64,000 nt of DNA from Heliocidaris tuberculata. Lineage: Eukaryota > Echinodermata > Echinoidea > Camarodonta > Echinometridae. The DNA is taken from NCBI GenBank assembly GCA_025618425.1, contig CM046838.1, positions 9,679,527 to 9,743,526 on the forward strand, read 5' to 3'. The notes under the pieces were generated by a model. The model made no database searches. It saw nothing but the letters and a program-made list of their open reading frames with translations, and was not told where the DNA came from. Below, one piece after another: positions 1 to 11,135 of the stretch. The translations under genes and the position numbers were made by a program. Within the stretch, counting starts at the first letter, position 1. The number at the start of each line of letters is the position of its first letter.

Positions 1-300
1 GGATGGAAGTGGAAATGAGTGAGGGAGGGATAGCTGGTTTGATCATGCAAGTTAAACGATTATGCAGTGGTGTTTGCTTAAATCTAACTAAAGATCATAA
101 GACCATACACAAACATCCTCTCTCTCTCTCTCTCTCTCTAACACACATCCACACACGCACAACCACACACACACACACACACTCCACACGTAAAGTGGGA
201 GAGGGAAAGAGAAGGGGAACTTGAGGGAGTGTAGGGTTTGAGGTTCCGGGAGAGATTGGCATGATGGGGGGGGGGGGGGGGGGGGGGGTGGTGGTAATAA
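1..300. repeat. Low-complexity tract: (CT)n, (CA)n and a poly-G run
   Basis: A CT run near 118-138 is followed by a CA run near 162-182, and an uninterrupted G run covers 266-288. No gene is visible. Short open frames here only read through the microsatellites. Confidence 0.9.
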
Positions 301-785
301 TAGGCAACTGAGGAGGGTGGGATAGTATTGGTTTCTACTCGAAAGCTTTTAGACCACCCATGACTTTCTCCGCCTCCATTAACATGCGGAAAACCGATGC
401 GGAGTTATGGAACAAAGCATTTTTAAAAATCATCGAAATGCAATCAATATTTCAATTCAAGTTATCTCTGTCATCCGTTGGTCATTTTTCAATATTAAGG
501 TGTCAAACGAAAGGGCAGAAAATGAATTTTTTAGACATGTGATTATTTTTTAAAATTCAAACATCGTTGGCCAAATGAATTTTTGACATCCCAACTTCAC
601 ATTGTTATTATTCACTCATGCGTGAAATATATGAGTGGTATCGCAGGAAAGAAGAGACTCTAAGCTTTACAAATATGTGCCACTTATTAATCATAACTGT
701 GATTAAGATATGATTATACATCGATCAATCTCGGTTTCGTTTTTTCTGGGACACACTGTATAACCTATAAACAACCCTTGTAAAA
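301..785. other. Non-coding; probable end of a TA-flanked DNA element
   Basis: No gene is seen. The sequence ending near 758 (CTGGGACACACTG followed by TA) resembles, in reverse complement, the termini at 4078 and 13917. It is probably one end of a mariner-like element. The other end was not located. Confidence 0.4.
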
Positions 786-1850
786 ACTTACCATGGTTTT
801 ACCATCATAACCATAATAAAACCATGGTTAAACCATGGTTTTACAATGAATCGATCATCATCCATGGTTTTACAATCATGACCATGGTTAGACCATGGAT
901 AAAATGAGGGTAAACCATGGCTTATTTACGATGGTTAGTGTACCATGCATGGTCATAAAACCATGGTGAAACCAGTGTGTTACCATTATTAAAAAACCAT
1001 GGTAAAATAACCATGATTTCAACCATGATTTTACCATGGTTAAAAAACCATGGTACTAATACCATGGTTAAACCATTTTCTTATCATGGTAAAAAACATG
1101 GTTATAAAACCATGATTCAAACTGTGGTTTTACTATTGTTAAAAAAACCATGGTAATTAAATCTTCGTTTTACCATGGCTAACAATCGTTTTACCGTGAT
1201 CAACAATCATGGTTATAAAACCATGATTCAAACTATGGTTTTACCATGGTTAAAAAACCATGGTACTAATACCACGGTTAAACCATTTTCTTATCATGGT
1301 AAAAAACCATGGTTATAAAACCATGTTTGCAACCATGGTTTTACCATGGTTAGAACACCATGGTTATTAAACCATGTTTTAAATCTTGGATTTACCATGG
1401 TTAACAATCGTTTTACCGTGGTCAACAACCATGGTTATAAAACAATGATTGAAACCATGGTTTTATCATAGTTAAAACACCATGGTAATACAACCACGAT
1501 TTAAATTTATGGTTTTACCATGGTTAAAACATCATGGTTATTATACACCATTGTTAAACAATCGTTTTACCATAGCCAACAGTCATGGTTATAATACCAT
1601 GCATGATTGAAACCATGGTTTTATCATGGTTAAAAAACCATGGTAATAAAACCATGATTAAACCACAGTGTTACCCTTAATACACCATGGTAATATGATT
1701 TTCCCATGGTAATAACAAAATCCATAATAGTAAGACCACTGTACATCTTACCATGGTTAAACTCCATGGTTAATTGGTTATAAAGCTATTATTGAAACCA
1801 TGCCGGTTTTACTTTGGTTAAAACACCATGGTAATACTCCCATAATATAT
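786..1850. repeat. AACCATGGTT palindromic satellite, block 1
   Basis: This is a dense field of the perfect palindrome AACCATGGTT and one- or two-base variants, occurring more than 20 times. Spacers are short and AT-rich (TTTTA, ATTAA, ATAAA). Spacing is irregular, so it is not a clean tandem array. Each motif is its own reverse complement, so the block can fold in many registers. No coding potential. The same motif returns at 2943-3445. Confidence 0.9.
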
Positions 1851-2259
1851 GTGGAAAATAGTTAATCTTAACTGGTTGCCAAACAAAAATAAGTAAAACA
1901 ATTTAGATAACACTGCCGATGTCACAAACTGTCATTTTTAAAAAATTTTTTTTACAGAAAGTAAGCTGTATATCTATAAATAGGGCCTACTGCCAGAAAC
2001 ATCAAAAGTATAACTGCATAGTCTATCATGTAACCACTATGGGTCCTAGTTGTTAGATAATTACAGAAAGACCATTCAGTAGACCAGGAAAATGTATTCT
2101 GGTCAGCAAATTTGGATATCATATTTGGATGGGGCATCTAGGAGACCCGAGAAAAAGAGAGGGAAAAAAGAGAGAGAGAGGTCTATTGCTGAGCTGGTAA
2201 ATTTAGTCTAGTACAGTCGACAACAAATAGGCTTTATATGCTGACCCAATTTAGCTTAA
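1851..2259. other. Non-coding AT-rich spacer
   Basis: No gene, RNA or clear repeat was recognised apart from a short purine run (GAGAGAG) near 2150-2180. The final TTAA (2256-2259) is the left target-site copy of the next element. Confidence 0.6.
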
Positions 2260-2842
2260 AGGGAAATCCAACCTTAATAGCAAGTTGCTTTGAAAGAAAG
2301 AGGAAAAATCAGAGAAGCAGATTGGTGAAAGTTTGCACGAAATCGGACAAGCAATAAGAAAGTTATGAATTTTTGAAAGTTGTAATCACTATACATATGG
2401 GAATTTCAAATTGGCCGAATAGGTAATGTCACTGTGATGTAGCTGTGGACAACTCCCCCATTCGCTCCAATACACAAAATGACTAAAATGTCACTTTTTT
2501 CAAAATGTATTACTCAGTAAGATCTTTTTCTTTCATGAGGACCTATAACAATATGCTATATCCAATATATTTTGAGTACTGCCCCGAGGGTAAAAGCGCC
2601 TCAAAGAAAACCGCAAATTAATGATATTTTTGTGTACGACAAATGGGAGAGTTGTCCACAGAAATGTCACAGTCGACTCACCAATTGCCAATTTGAGATT
2701 CGCATAGATGTAGTGATCTCATTTTTCAAGCATCCATAACTTTCTTAGACCTTGTCCGATTTCTTTCAAACTTTCACCATCCTGTTTTACTTATTTTTCT
2801 ACTTTCACACAAATCATCTTATTACCAAGGTTATATTGCCCT
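2260..2842. mobile_element. TTAA-flanked foldback element (AGGGAAATCC family), copy 1
   Basis: The left end AGGGAAATCCAACC pairs with the right end, whose reverse complement starts AGGGCAATATAACC. The arms stay imperfectly complementary through most of the 583 bp. TTAA sits directly outside both ends (2256-2259, 2843-2846). No transposase is encoded, so this is a non-autonomous foldback or MITE. A longer relative lies at 35966-36682. TTAA targets are typical of piggyBac-type transposases; that assignment is inferred. Confidence 0.8.
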
Positions 2843-2942
2843 TTAAGTTTCATATTAACCATGTTATGTAATAGGTTATGTAATATAATACTTACATTAA
2901 ATATATGGAAGTTATGTAACCGTTCAGTTGATATTTCAAACT

Positions 2943-3445
2943 TGAATTACCATGGTTTCCGCCGAAACTTTACTGTGGTAAAACCATTGTGAAACCATGG
3001 TTTTACTGTGGTTTTGACCGTGATTTTATTGTGGTTTAACCATGGTAAAACCATAGTTATACAATGGATCCATGGTACGGTAATACCATGGTAAAACCAC
3101 GGTTTCACCGAACCATGGTTTGACCATGGTAAAACCATGGTTATTGGGGATTAAATTTACCATGGTAAAAACCATGGTTTTACCATAGTTTACCATGATA
3201 AAATCACATTCAGAACCATGGTTAAACCATGGTTATTGGGAATTAAATCTTGGTCAATTTACCATGGTTTCACCATAGTTTTACCGTGATAAAATCACAT
3301 TCAAAACCATGGTAAAACCATGGTAATTCTGTTCCAATGTACCACCTTATTACCATGGTAATACCATGGTATTACCATGGTTTTACCGAACCATGGTCCA
3401 TTGTAAAACCAAGGTCTTACCGAGCCGTGAAATCCATGGGTTTTT
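2943..3445. repeat. AACCATGGTT palindromic satellite, block 2
   Basis: The same palindrome as at 786-1850 recurs, here mixed with longer direct repeats. One unit containing GGTTATTGGG(G/A)ATTAAAT repeats near 3130-3260. The two blocks bracket about 1.1 kb of unrelated sequence that includes a foldback element, so they may once have been continuous. Confidence 0.85.
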
Positions 3446-3461
3446 TTTACAAGGGAAGTGT

Positions 3462-3975
3462 ACAGAGGGTATCAAATCTGGCATTTTGTTAACCAATGAT
3501 CTCATATCACAAGTGGAGGCAGTACAGAGAAGGGCTGCCAGATTTGTAAAAAAAAATGACTACGGCAGGCAGAGTAGTGTCACTTCAATGATGAAAGAAC
3601 TTGGTTGGAGTATACACTTGCAGAAAGAAGAAAGATAGCAAGACTCACCACTTTCTTCAAAGCCCATGAGAGCCATCTCTCCATCCCAATCCGGGACCTA
3701 CTGCACCCTGTCACCCGATCTCACAATCAATCATAAATCGAAATTAGTACTAATAAAGATTCTTTTAATATATTCATTTCTTCCGAGAACACTTACCGAT
3801 TGGAATTCGTTGACGGAAACAATAATAAACACTCAAGATCCCAAATTGTTCAAAGTTAAACTACAACAGCATTATCAATAGTAGTATTTTATTATTTCTG
3901 CGCACACCCACCCGACTCATTTTACTCCACAGGAGTGTTGAGCCGTATACTTATCAAGATCAAGATCAAGAACTG
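3462..3975 (+). pseudogene. LINE reverse transcriptase C-terminal fragment
   Basis: The frames contain VEAVQRRAARFV, then SVTSMMKELGW, then after a frame break RTLTDWNSLTETII and a terminal FKVKLQQHY. This order matches the C-terminal part of CR1/L2-like non-LTR retrotransposon ORF2 proteins (AVQRRAARFV, SVTxMLxxLGW, PRTxxxWNSLPxxI, FKxxL). The stretch ends in an ATCAAG-type short tandem repeat near 3953-3971, as expected for a LINE 3' end. It is 5'-truncated and frame-broken. Clade assignment is by motif only. Confidence 0.75.
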
Positions 3976-4077
3976 ATCTGCACCTCTTTAGATTTCCCAC
4001 AAATAAAATAGTCTTGCACTTATTTTAATTAAGCCACATTTCATTATATTTGAACTAGATCACTTTACAGTGAGTCT

Positions 4078-5426
4078 CAGAAAAACAAAACCCTAAAACA
4101 AATGATTGTTGTGACCACAGTATGCACTATGACAATAATTTTCTATTTTCCTTAAATTGGAAGTATTATGCTTTCAGGCGATACCTTGATGGCCGAGGGG
4201 AAAAATTGCCATAATCATATTTCATGCCTTATGCGACCTATACCATACTTTCGCAATTGATGACAAAGTATTAAGTACCATTTACTTTTTACATGTCATT
4301 TTCTAAACAATGCTAGCTGGTACAGCATATACGGATGGACGCCATCAAGGTATCCTTAAAGAGCTTAATACTTCTGTTTTATGTGAAAAAGATAACTATT
4401 GTCATAGAGCACATAGTTTTTTTCCTGGAGGCACTGTACAGTCACAAAAAGTCTCCCCAAATAAATACATGTATTTCAAAACATTTGAAGCAAAATTTCA
4501 TACCTGTGTAAAGCTTATGATCTCTTCTTTTAAATAGCATTTAAATATCTGGCTTATTTTACGCTTAAGTGAGCAAAGGCCACTTTTGTGAAACGGTGCA
4601 AAATCCAGACTTGACAAGAATTCGTATTTGTTCTGGATGGTGTTAATACAGTTAAGTGTCATGTAAAGATCGACCTAGAAATGTTCATATTTTGATCAAA
4701 AACAGAAAATATATGAAAGAACAGGTTTTGTTCTCTGTATGCATGTACTTACGTATTTCATCAACATTATTACTCTTCAGTGAGCAATTAAATACTTGAG
4801 TATTTTGAAATATTAATTTTGTTTTTAATTTACGCTGGCTTTCTCAGTCAACCATAAAGTTTTGATGGGATATGTCAGGACATACACAAAACAAAGCATA
4901 TTCTTTTATAAACTGCCTTTTAATAATCAGAATATGTAAATTTCTAAGCCTTTTAAAGACTTTCAACTTTGCTGATATCAGCGAGAACCAATACAAATTT
5001 TTGTCAACCATGAATTTTGCACCATTTCAAAACAATGGGTTTTGCTCACTCAAGCGTAAAATATCGTCAGATATTTTAGTGTCATTTGATAGGAGAGACC
5101 TTACGTTATCCATAGGTATGACAATTTCATGAAACATACATGTATTTTGAAATGTTCATCTGGGGAGGCTTTCCAACTGTCAACTTTTAACGATTTTCAA
5201 ATTTGTTAATACTAGCCAGAATAAAAGGCTATTCTTGTCAAATCTGGATTTTACACCATTTCCCAAAAGTCGCTTTTGCTCTCTCAGGTCTAAATTATCG
5301 CTATTTTTGGGGTGCAATTTGATAGAAGACACCCTAAGCTATCCACATAAGTAACAATTTCCTAGAAATATTTTGAAATATTTGTTTGGGGAGACATTTT
5401 CTGTTAACTTTTTTTTTAATGCACTG
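4078..5426. mobile_element. TA-flanked mariner-like non-autonomous element
   Basis: The left end CAGTGAGTCTCAGAAAAA is preceded by TA. The right end near 5426 is GCACTG, followed by TTTA rather than a clean TA. The interior has alternating blocks ending in GGGGAGAC(A/T)TTT and repeated 'caaaatccagacttgacaa'-like tracts on both strands, resembling 13917-15433. About 310 bp at the left (4078-4385) recur inverted at 45260-45573. No transposase frame was found. Confidence 0.55.
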
Positions 5427-5439
5427 TTTAGGTGATAAA

Positions 5440-5935
5440 TATAGGGTGCAGTGCCCCCCTCCATTTTTTCAAGTACCCCAAAAGTGTCCCTCGTTATTTC
5501 TGAAATTTACTGCTTTCTGATAAGTGCCCCTTTTCCTATCTAGAAAGTGCCATTTCCCCTTCTGATAAGTGCCCCTTTTGAAAAACTTGTAAAATATTTG
5601 CTCCTTTCAAATCTGCCCCTTTGTCTCTCTATTAAATTCCCTTTTATCTTGCAGATAAGTGCCCCTTTTGCTCTGTATAATGAGTGCCCTTTCCCCCCCA
5701 ACTGATACGAGTGTACCTTTTCAGATCTGATATCAAATTAAATGTCACTTTTAACTTCTTATATCAAGTGCCCCCTCTGGCAGCCCCTCCCCTTCCTCTT
5801 GTAATGAGCACAACCCATTTACCTACATAGAGGGACACTTTTTGGGTACTTGTAAAAGTCAGGACCCTGTGCCCCTAGCCCCAACACACACACACACAGA
5901 GCCCCCTCCCCCCCCCCCCCCTGTGTGTGTGTGTA
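5440..5935. repeat. Degenerate GTGCCCCTTTT repeats plus CA/poly-C/TG tract
   Basis: Many imperfect copies of AAGTGCCCCTTTT lie between 5440 and 5800. A CA run, a C run and a TG run follow at about 5883-5933; the CA and TG runs are complementary and can fold around the poly-C. No gene. Confidence 0.7.
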
Positions 5936-6182
5936 AATAAATACTATTTTTACCTATTGTTCATCTTTTGAAAAGCCAATACATTTTAAAAAAGATATTT
6001 AAGTGTAAAGAAAATGGGCACAGGCATGGAACAACACTGTGATAGCTGCATGTCCAGCTGTTGAATATACCCCCCTTTTTTCTCCTCCTTGTTAATTTTC
6101 AAGCCTTTTCCCTCTTCTGAATTCACAGAGACGCCTGGTTTCCTTCCTGTTACAGTATTTCACCCCCCCCCCCCCCCATGGT

Positions 6183-6420
6183 TTGTACACAGTCAATATG
6201 TCAGTTTACCTACACAACGCTGATGGGCGCCCTTCCCCTACATCGTACCCTGTACAAAATCGGGGGAGTGTCTTATCTTCTCTTTTAAGATCTTTGCCAA
6301 TACCCTCCTCCCCCTGCTCCTCCCCCCCCCCCCCCACTTTATCATTGAAGATATCTAGGGAATGATGTACAAAAGCGGGACCGTTGTATACAGATGGAGA
6401 TGTATTTATCACTTCTATAT
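6183..6420. other. Left edge of segmental duplication unit A
   Basis: Segments such as GGGCGCCCTTCCCC, GGGGGAGTGTCTTATCTTC and GGGACCGTTGTATACAGATG correspond in order to 48583-48660 and 49440-49480. At 6284-6294 the sequence CTTTTAAGATCTTTGC is uninterrupted. The other copy carries a foldback element at exactly this TTAA, so this is an empty site. Two poly-C runs lie inside. Confidence 0.7.
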
Positions 6421-7089
6421 TCTACATTCTTTAAGCCTTCCTTACAACTTTAAGTTTTTCATCCTTATTTTAGTAAATTCTCAATGAAGGAGACATATCT
6501 AGGGATTATAGACTAATTCGCGATGTAGATATGTACTGATGGAATTTTGTCTCAGACTTAGGCACTCAGTAACTTAGTGCCGTGTCAAAATTTTGTCTCA
6601 AAATGACAACTTGAGCCGAGTCTGACTATTATTCTGTTTCTACACACTTTGAGAAAATTAAATTAGACCCTAGGTTAAGTATGCCTCTTTAGTTGCATGG
6701 AATTCCGACCATGCTTCCATCTAGTCTACTATAGATTTAGAACACTGCTCCTTACACAACAGTTTCATGCGTCGATGTTGAGCCTGATCGGTAATGCTAT
6801 AGCAAGTAGCAACAAACATGGCAATGGATAACAAGTTCGGCTATATACCTGGTTAACTCTGGTTAATCTCATTGTGACCCAACAAAGACAGCCCTCGGAC
6901 ACTTCTCCATTCTTGAAGTGCACCTTCATAAAATCTGTAGGAGACATTGGACACCAAAGCTTGGGTTCTGCGGATTCATACTCGCAGCTTGAAGCGCTGA
7001 CTAACTCACTTCACTCCTGATGATGATCTGCCTGATGTCACCAAATGTGAAACGTTGATATGGGGATGACACAATCAGTAAAACTTCGT
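6421..7089. other. Non-coding, nothing recognised
   Basis: No gene, RNA or convincing repeat was seen. A weak inverted pair of TTTTGTCTCA-type words lies near 6545-6605. Confidence 0.4.
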
Positions 7090-7905
7090 GTGCAGAGGAT
7101 ATTTCCTATCTGCAGGAAGACCTTATGAGTCTGCAGAGTTGGTCTGCCAAATGGCTACTAAGTTTTCATCGCGAGAAGTGTAAAATCTTGACTATTGGCA
7201 CTAAATCTATCTGTGATAAAGATACAAATCGGAAAATTTAGGTCAGGGCTTTTCACATGACCTTGAAAATGTCCAGCGCATGCGTGACTTGGGCGTCTGT
7301 GTAGATAATGTACTTTCTTTTGATAGCCACATTCAGAACATAATTACCAAGGCAAACAGGAGTTGTTGGTCTGATTAGACGTACCTTGCTCCGTTTAGAT
7401 GAGCATATATTTTGAAGACTATTTAAAGCTCTCGTATTTGGCCACATCTTGAGTACGCTCAATCTGTTTGGTGCCCTTGGAAATACAAGCATATTGACGC
7501 CTTGGAAAATGTGCAGAGAAGGGCCACTCAGCTTGTTCCTTCTTTGAAAGGTCTCGGCTACGAAGAAAGACTGCGTAAACTGAAACTGCCTACCTTGGTT
7601 TATAAACGAGCTCGAGGCGATATGACTGAGATCTTCAAAATGATAAAGATATATGATCCAAGTGTAACGCCTCTTTTTGAGCTCAATATTTCCAGGACGA
7701 GGGGTAATAGCTTCAAGATAAGCAAAAGAAGAGCCACTAAGAGTATATCCGTAGTAATTTCTTTTCCATGAGAGTGGTGAATATGTGGAACAGCCTCCCA
7801 AACTGTGTTGTGGAGGCTGATAGTGTCATACATTTTGAAAATAAACTAGAGAGGTTCTGGCACAATACTGAATTTAAATTCAAATACAAAGCAGCTCCCC
7901 CCCCC
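7090..7905 (+). pseudogene. LINE reverse transcriptase, C-terminal half, frame-broken
   Basis: Consecutive plus-strand pieces read EDISYLQEDLMSLQSWSAKW, then LGVCVDNVLSFDSHI, then ALENVQRRATQLVPSLKGL, then MRVVNMWNSLPNCVV and a final FENKLERFW. These are, in order, the late palm/thumb and C-terminal motifs of CR1/Jockey-type ORF2 (LQ.DL..L..WS..W, LGV..D..LSF..HI, .VQRRAT.L, R.VN.WNSLP, F...L..FW). Stops and frameshifts interrupt it. It appears to be specific to unit A. Confidence 0.8.
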
Positions 7906-8044
7906 CCCCCAGCTATCCTGTCAGGCAACCAGAATCTGGACATAGAGGCATCACCACCTGCGTCCAGAACTTTACCTTAAAAGTTCTGCTATGGCAGAAA
8001 GGCTCAGCCATATTTTGAGAACTTCCCAAAGCACGCTCTTTGCT

Positions 8045-8812
8045 CTACCTCAGTCTACTTCTACTAGTGAGTGCATCCGATATTGAACTCAATCCAGGAC
8101 CTCTGACAAAGTATCCTTGTCAAATATGCAACCATCAGTTACATGGAAACAGCGTGGAGTAGCGTGCAATGCTTGTCAGGAGTAGTACCATGTGGAATGT
8201 ATGCACATGTCAACACCCGTATACTTGGCCCTTGCCAATGGAAGTGTTTCTTGGCATTAATTGTGTCACCTGCGGCATGCCGCAGTTCTCATCCAGTCTC
8301 TTTGACTCTCACACTCTGGACACATCCAACTCATTTGCCAGTCTGTTCCACTCTTGATAGTACCTCCACTGTCTCAAATAGTCCTGGCCCACCTCTTGCC
8401 ACATCATCACCAACCCGGCAACATAAAGCCCGGAATAGCAGGAAAGCCAACAAGACCAACAGTAACATGAAGATCTTAATTGTGAATTTTCAGAGTGCTA
8501 AGAACAAGAAGGAAGAAATTGTGTATGATTGACTCCACAGATCCTGGCATCATCATAGGCACTGAAACCTGGCTGAATGATCAAGAACATCAACATCTCT
8601 GAGCTATTTCCACCAAGCTACAATGTCATTTGCAGGGACCAATGCGATATATGGCGGTGTTCAGATAGCCCTGATAGCCCCTAAGAAGGAATTTACTTAT
8701 GAGCACCTGTCTACCAAACACGAAAGTGAGGCAACTTTCATTAAGCTTCCACTTGAGAAAAGGAGAACCCTTATCATATGAGCGTTGTACCAGCCACCTT
8801 CTAGCTCACAAC
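8045..8812 (+). pseudogene. LINE ORF2 N-terminal fragment (PHD-like and endonuclease region)
   Basis: The frame near 8047 reads VSASDIELNPGPLTKYPCQI, the usual lead-in to the PHD-like Cys-rich domain of CR1-like LINE ORFs, followed by frame breaks. From 8467 the endonuclease start is visible: MKILIVNFQSAKNKKEEIVY then DPGIIIGTETWLND, matching the apurinic-endonuclease-like motif (N.QS..NK..E.....DI..I.ETWL). An echo of GALYRPP appears as ALYQPPS before a poly-C run. The order C-terminal fragment then N-terminal fragment (7090-7905, then here) implies two separate insertions or a rearrangement. Confidence 0.75.
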
Positions 8813-9141
8813 CCCCCCCCCCCCCCCCCGGGAGGAGTAGGGTCTACCAACTTTTCATACATGTAGACAAATAAAGATAGATAAATGGTTTGATATAAAA
8901 CAAATACTGTGATGAATTTACAGGAGATTGCATAAATATATACAATGTGACACTTAACATTTACAAAAATTAACAAAAAATAAAAATATTGAAATATTGA
9001 TTCAGTTTTATGGAAATTGCATATGTGTGAAAGGAAAAAGGGAAAATTTGAAACTATATATTTTTAGAAGCAAAATATGCAATATTGATTATTGATATCC
9101 TCATTAATTACAATTATTACAAATTGGTTATTATAATTATA

Positions 9142-9411
9142 CAGGGGTGGATCGGGGGGGGGGGGGCGAATTGGCCGCGGCTCCGCCTTTTGAAGCCAGA
9201 GGGGGGGGGGGGGGGGGGGGACAAATCGGCCGAATTCTGGAGGACAACTGGACCCACGAAATCTGACCTTTTTTTTTTTTTTTTGCTTGTCAGAAAATCC
9301 TGGAGGACCACTGGACCCAAAAAATCTGATAACCTTTTTTTTTTGCTTGTCAGAAAATTTTCAGACATTTGTGTGCCCCTATCCTTTAACAAAATCCTGG
9401 ACCCGCCCTTG
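9142..9411. mobile_element. Short inverted-repeat element with poly-G/poly-T interior
   Basis: The left end CAGGGGTGGATC and the right end (reverse complement CAAGGGCGGGTC) form a terminal inverted repeat. The interior holds poly-G, poly-T and two copies of GCTTGTCAGAAAAT. Unit B at about 49911-49930 reads ATTATATACAATAGTATGGT with no insert, matching this element's two flanks joined. A relative lies at 35540-35825. Target duplication is short (ATA or TA). Confidence 0.65.
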
Positions 9412-9633
9412 ATATACAATGGTACTACAAAAAAATATTGATTTATTCATTGGGATTGTAATATTACAAATATTCAATTATTTCAAATGGAGTCTATCCA
9501 ATATATTCAATTCACATATTCAATAAATATTACTTTGAGGACAGAATAAAAATACAAGATCCATTAGTTTACTTTTTAAGTTGTGCAAACCCTATAAGGG
9601 CATTTTTATTGTAACTCAAGTTAAAAAGTGCTA

Positions 9634-9703
9634 CAGTGGAAACTCAGTATAAAAAGGTCTGATATAACAATATTCCTTTTATCATTATACTGAGTTTCCA
9701 CTG
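9634..9703. mobile_element. 70-bp TA-flanked MITE (CAGTGGAAACTCAGTATA family)
   Basis: The ends CAGTGGAAACTCAGTATA and its reverse complement lie between two TA dinucleotides. Unit B has AAAAAGTGCTATTAAAT at about 50140-50156, an empty site with one TA. This supports a Tc1/mariner-type TA target duplication. A 185-bp relative is at 31613-31797. Confidence 0.85.
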
Positions 9704-10019
9704 TATTATACTTTTTTTGGGGGGGGGGCATTTTTCCTAGGATTCCATGGCCACACAGAGAGGGAGTGTCCAGTTTAGTTTTGAAAGAGGAAATGGGATG
9801 GGATTTCCTGAAAATAAGCCCTATATATTCAAAACTATTCAGAAGGAAATGATGGCCCTCGAAGGTGGAAAGCTTTGTCTGAGTCATACGTTTTCGGGGC
9901 CTATGGGCCAACTCAAGTAATAAATTAAATGATTATTGCCAAATGCCAATCAGAAGGAAAACTGGATAATTGACATTTAATTGGTAAAATGAAACTGGCA
10001 CTTGAACTACATGTATTAA

Positions 10020-10579
10020 AGGAGAATGAAACCCCCTAAATAAATGTATTTTAATAGAAGCAGAAAAATCAAAGAAGCATATCAGTGAAAGGTTGAGGGA
10101 AAACGGACAACTAATAAAAAAGTTATTTTTGAAATCCTAAAATCGCTAAATGAATGGAGATCTGAAATTGGAAATATCGTCATTATGCTGAGATGCTGTG
10201 AGGTAAATGTGCTATACTTTCCAATTGCCTTATACAAATAATGTTGTAAAAATCCACTTTCCTTGAATACGTCTCAGAAAAATAAATTTATTCCTCACAA
10301 TATATTTCAAGCACAATGTTGATAATTCAATTTTCTTTGTTTAAAAGCTGAAATCTGATAATTATCTTATTTATCACCTATAAAGAGAGAGCACAAAAAC
10401 ATCATAGCATCTCATTAGCATAATGAGATGTTGCTAATTTCATTTAGCGATTTTAGGTTTTAAAAATCTTCATAACTTTTTTTCATTCTTATCCGCTTTT
10501 CCTCAAACTTTCAGTGATATGCTTCTAAGATTTTTCTGCTTCTGTTAAAGTGCATACAAGTTTGGGGTTTCATTCTCCT
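10020..10579. mobile_element. TTAA-flanked foldback element (AGGAGAATGAAACCCC family)
   Basis: The terminal inverted repeat AGGAGAATGAAACCCC is perfect over 16 bp at both ends, and long complementary arms enclose the centre. TTAA lies at 10016-10019 and 10580-10583. Unit B contains GAACTATTAAGGAAGTCTAC at about 50356-50375: the same flanks joined through a single TTAA. This is the clearest proof in the window that this class duplicates TTAA. It has no coding frame. Confidence 0.92.
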
Positions 10580-10583
10580 TTAA

Positions 10584-10593
10584 GGAAGTCTAC

Positions 10594-10624
<31 letters not shown>

Positions 10625-11025
10625 CTCTTCAGAATGTTAAATGGTGATTGCAATAATATTACTAATGCATGTATTATGAATGAGGTTATTTCCAAACAGA
10701 AAGTATATTTAAGCCAAATAAGTTATAACTGACATAACATCAAGAATCAGTGCCATAAATATATTTACTTGGAAGGGAGAATGTAATACTTAAAAAGAGT
10801 TTCATGCATATTTCACAACAGCAAGTGCAATATGCTTGTGTCTTGTATAAAAGGGCACTTCAATGTTATATGGTTATTTAGATAATACATAAATTAATAA
10901 CAATATTCAGTTCTAGTCTTGTATCATGCATATAATTATATCAATGTCTCTATGCCCATCCGAAAAGCTTTTTATTATTATCCCGGCTCAGCCTAGCTGC
11001 TCTAATTTAGGCACGGAAGCTTTAA
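10584..11025. other. Unit A duplicated flank with (CA)n run
   Basis: A CA dinucleotide run of about 30 bp occupies 10593-10621 and is much shorter in unit B (50376-50388). The rest is collinear with 50660-51010, including GGAAGGGAGAATGTAATA and GCAATATGCTTGTGTC. No gene. Confidence 0.8.
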
Positions 11026-11135
11026 TGGGGAAAGTCCACCCTGATTACAAGTTGGTTTTAAAAGAAGTAGAAAAATTAAAGAAACTGATCAGTGAAGATT
11101 TGAACAAAATACGATAATAAGAAAGTTATCAATTT

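Larger units (their letters stand above)
8860..10019. other. Unit A duplicated flank, paralogous to 49570-50360
   Basis: Collinear matches to unit B include TAGATAAATGGTTTGATATA with AAACAAA, GCATATGTGTGAAAGGAAAA, and the tract with GGTGGAAAGCTTTGT and GAGTCATACGTTTT. No exon is apparent. Two insertions found only in this copy are annotated separately (9142-9411, 9634-9703). Confidence 0.8.

Noticed and set aside
7253..7801. 182-residue minus-strand frame
   Set aside because: It lies antisense to the LINE reverse-transcriptase remnant, whose plus-strand motifs are recognisable. The antisense frame has none.
9085..9441. Gly-rich and Pro-rich frames here and at 35400-35810
   Set aside because: They are produced by poly-G/poly-C and poly-T runs in a repeat element.
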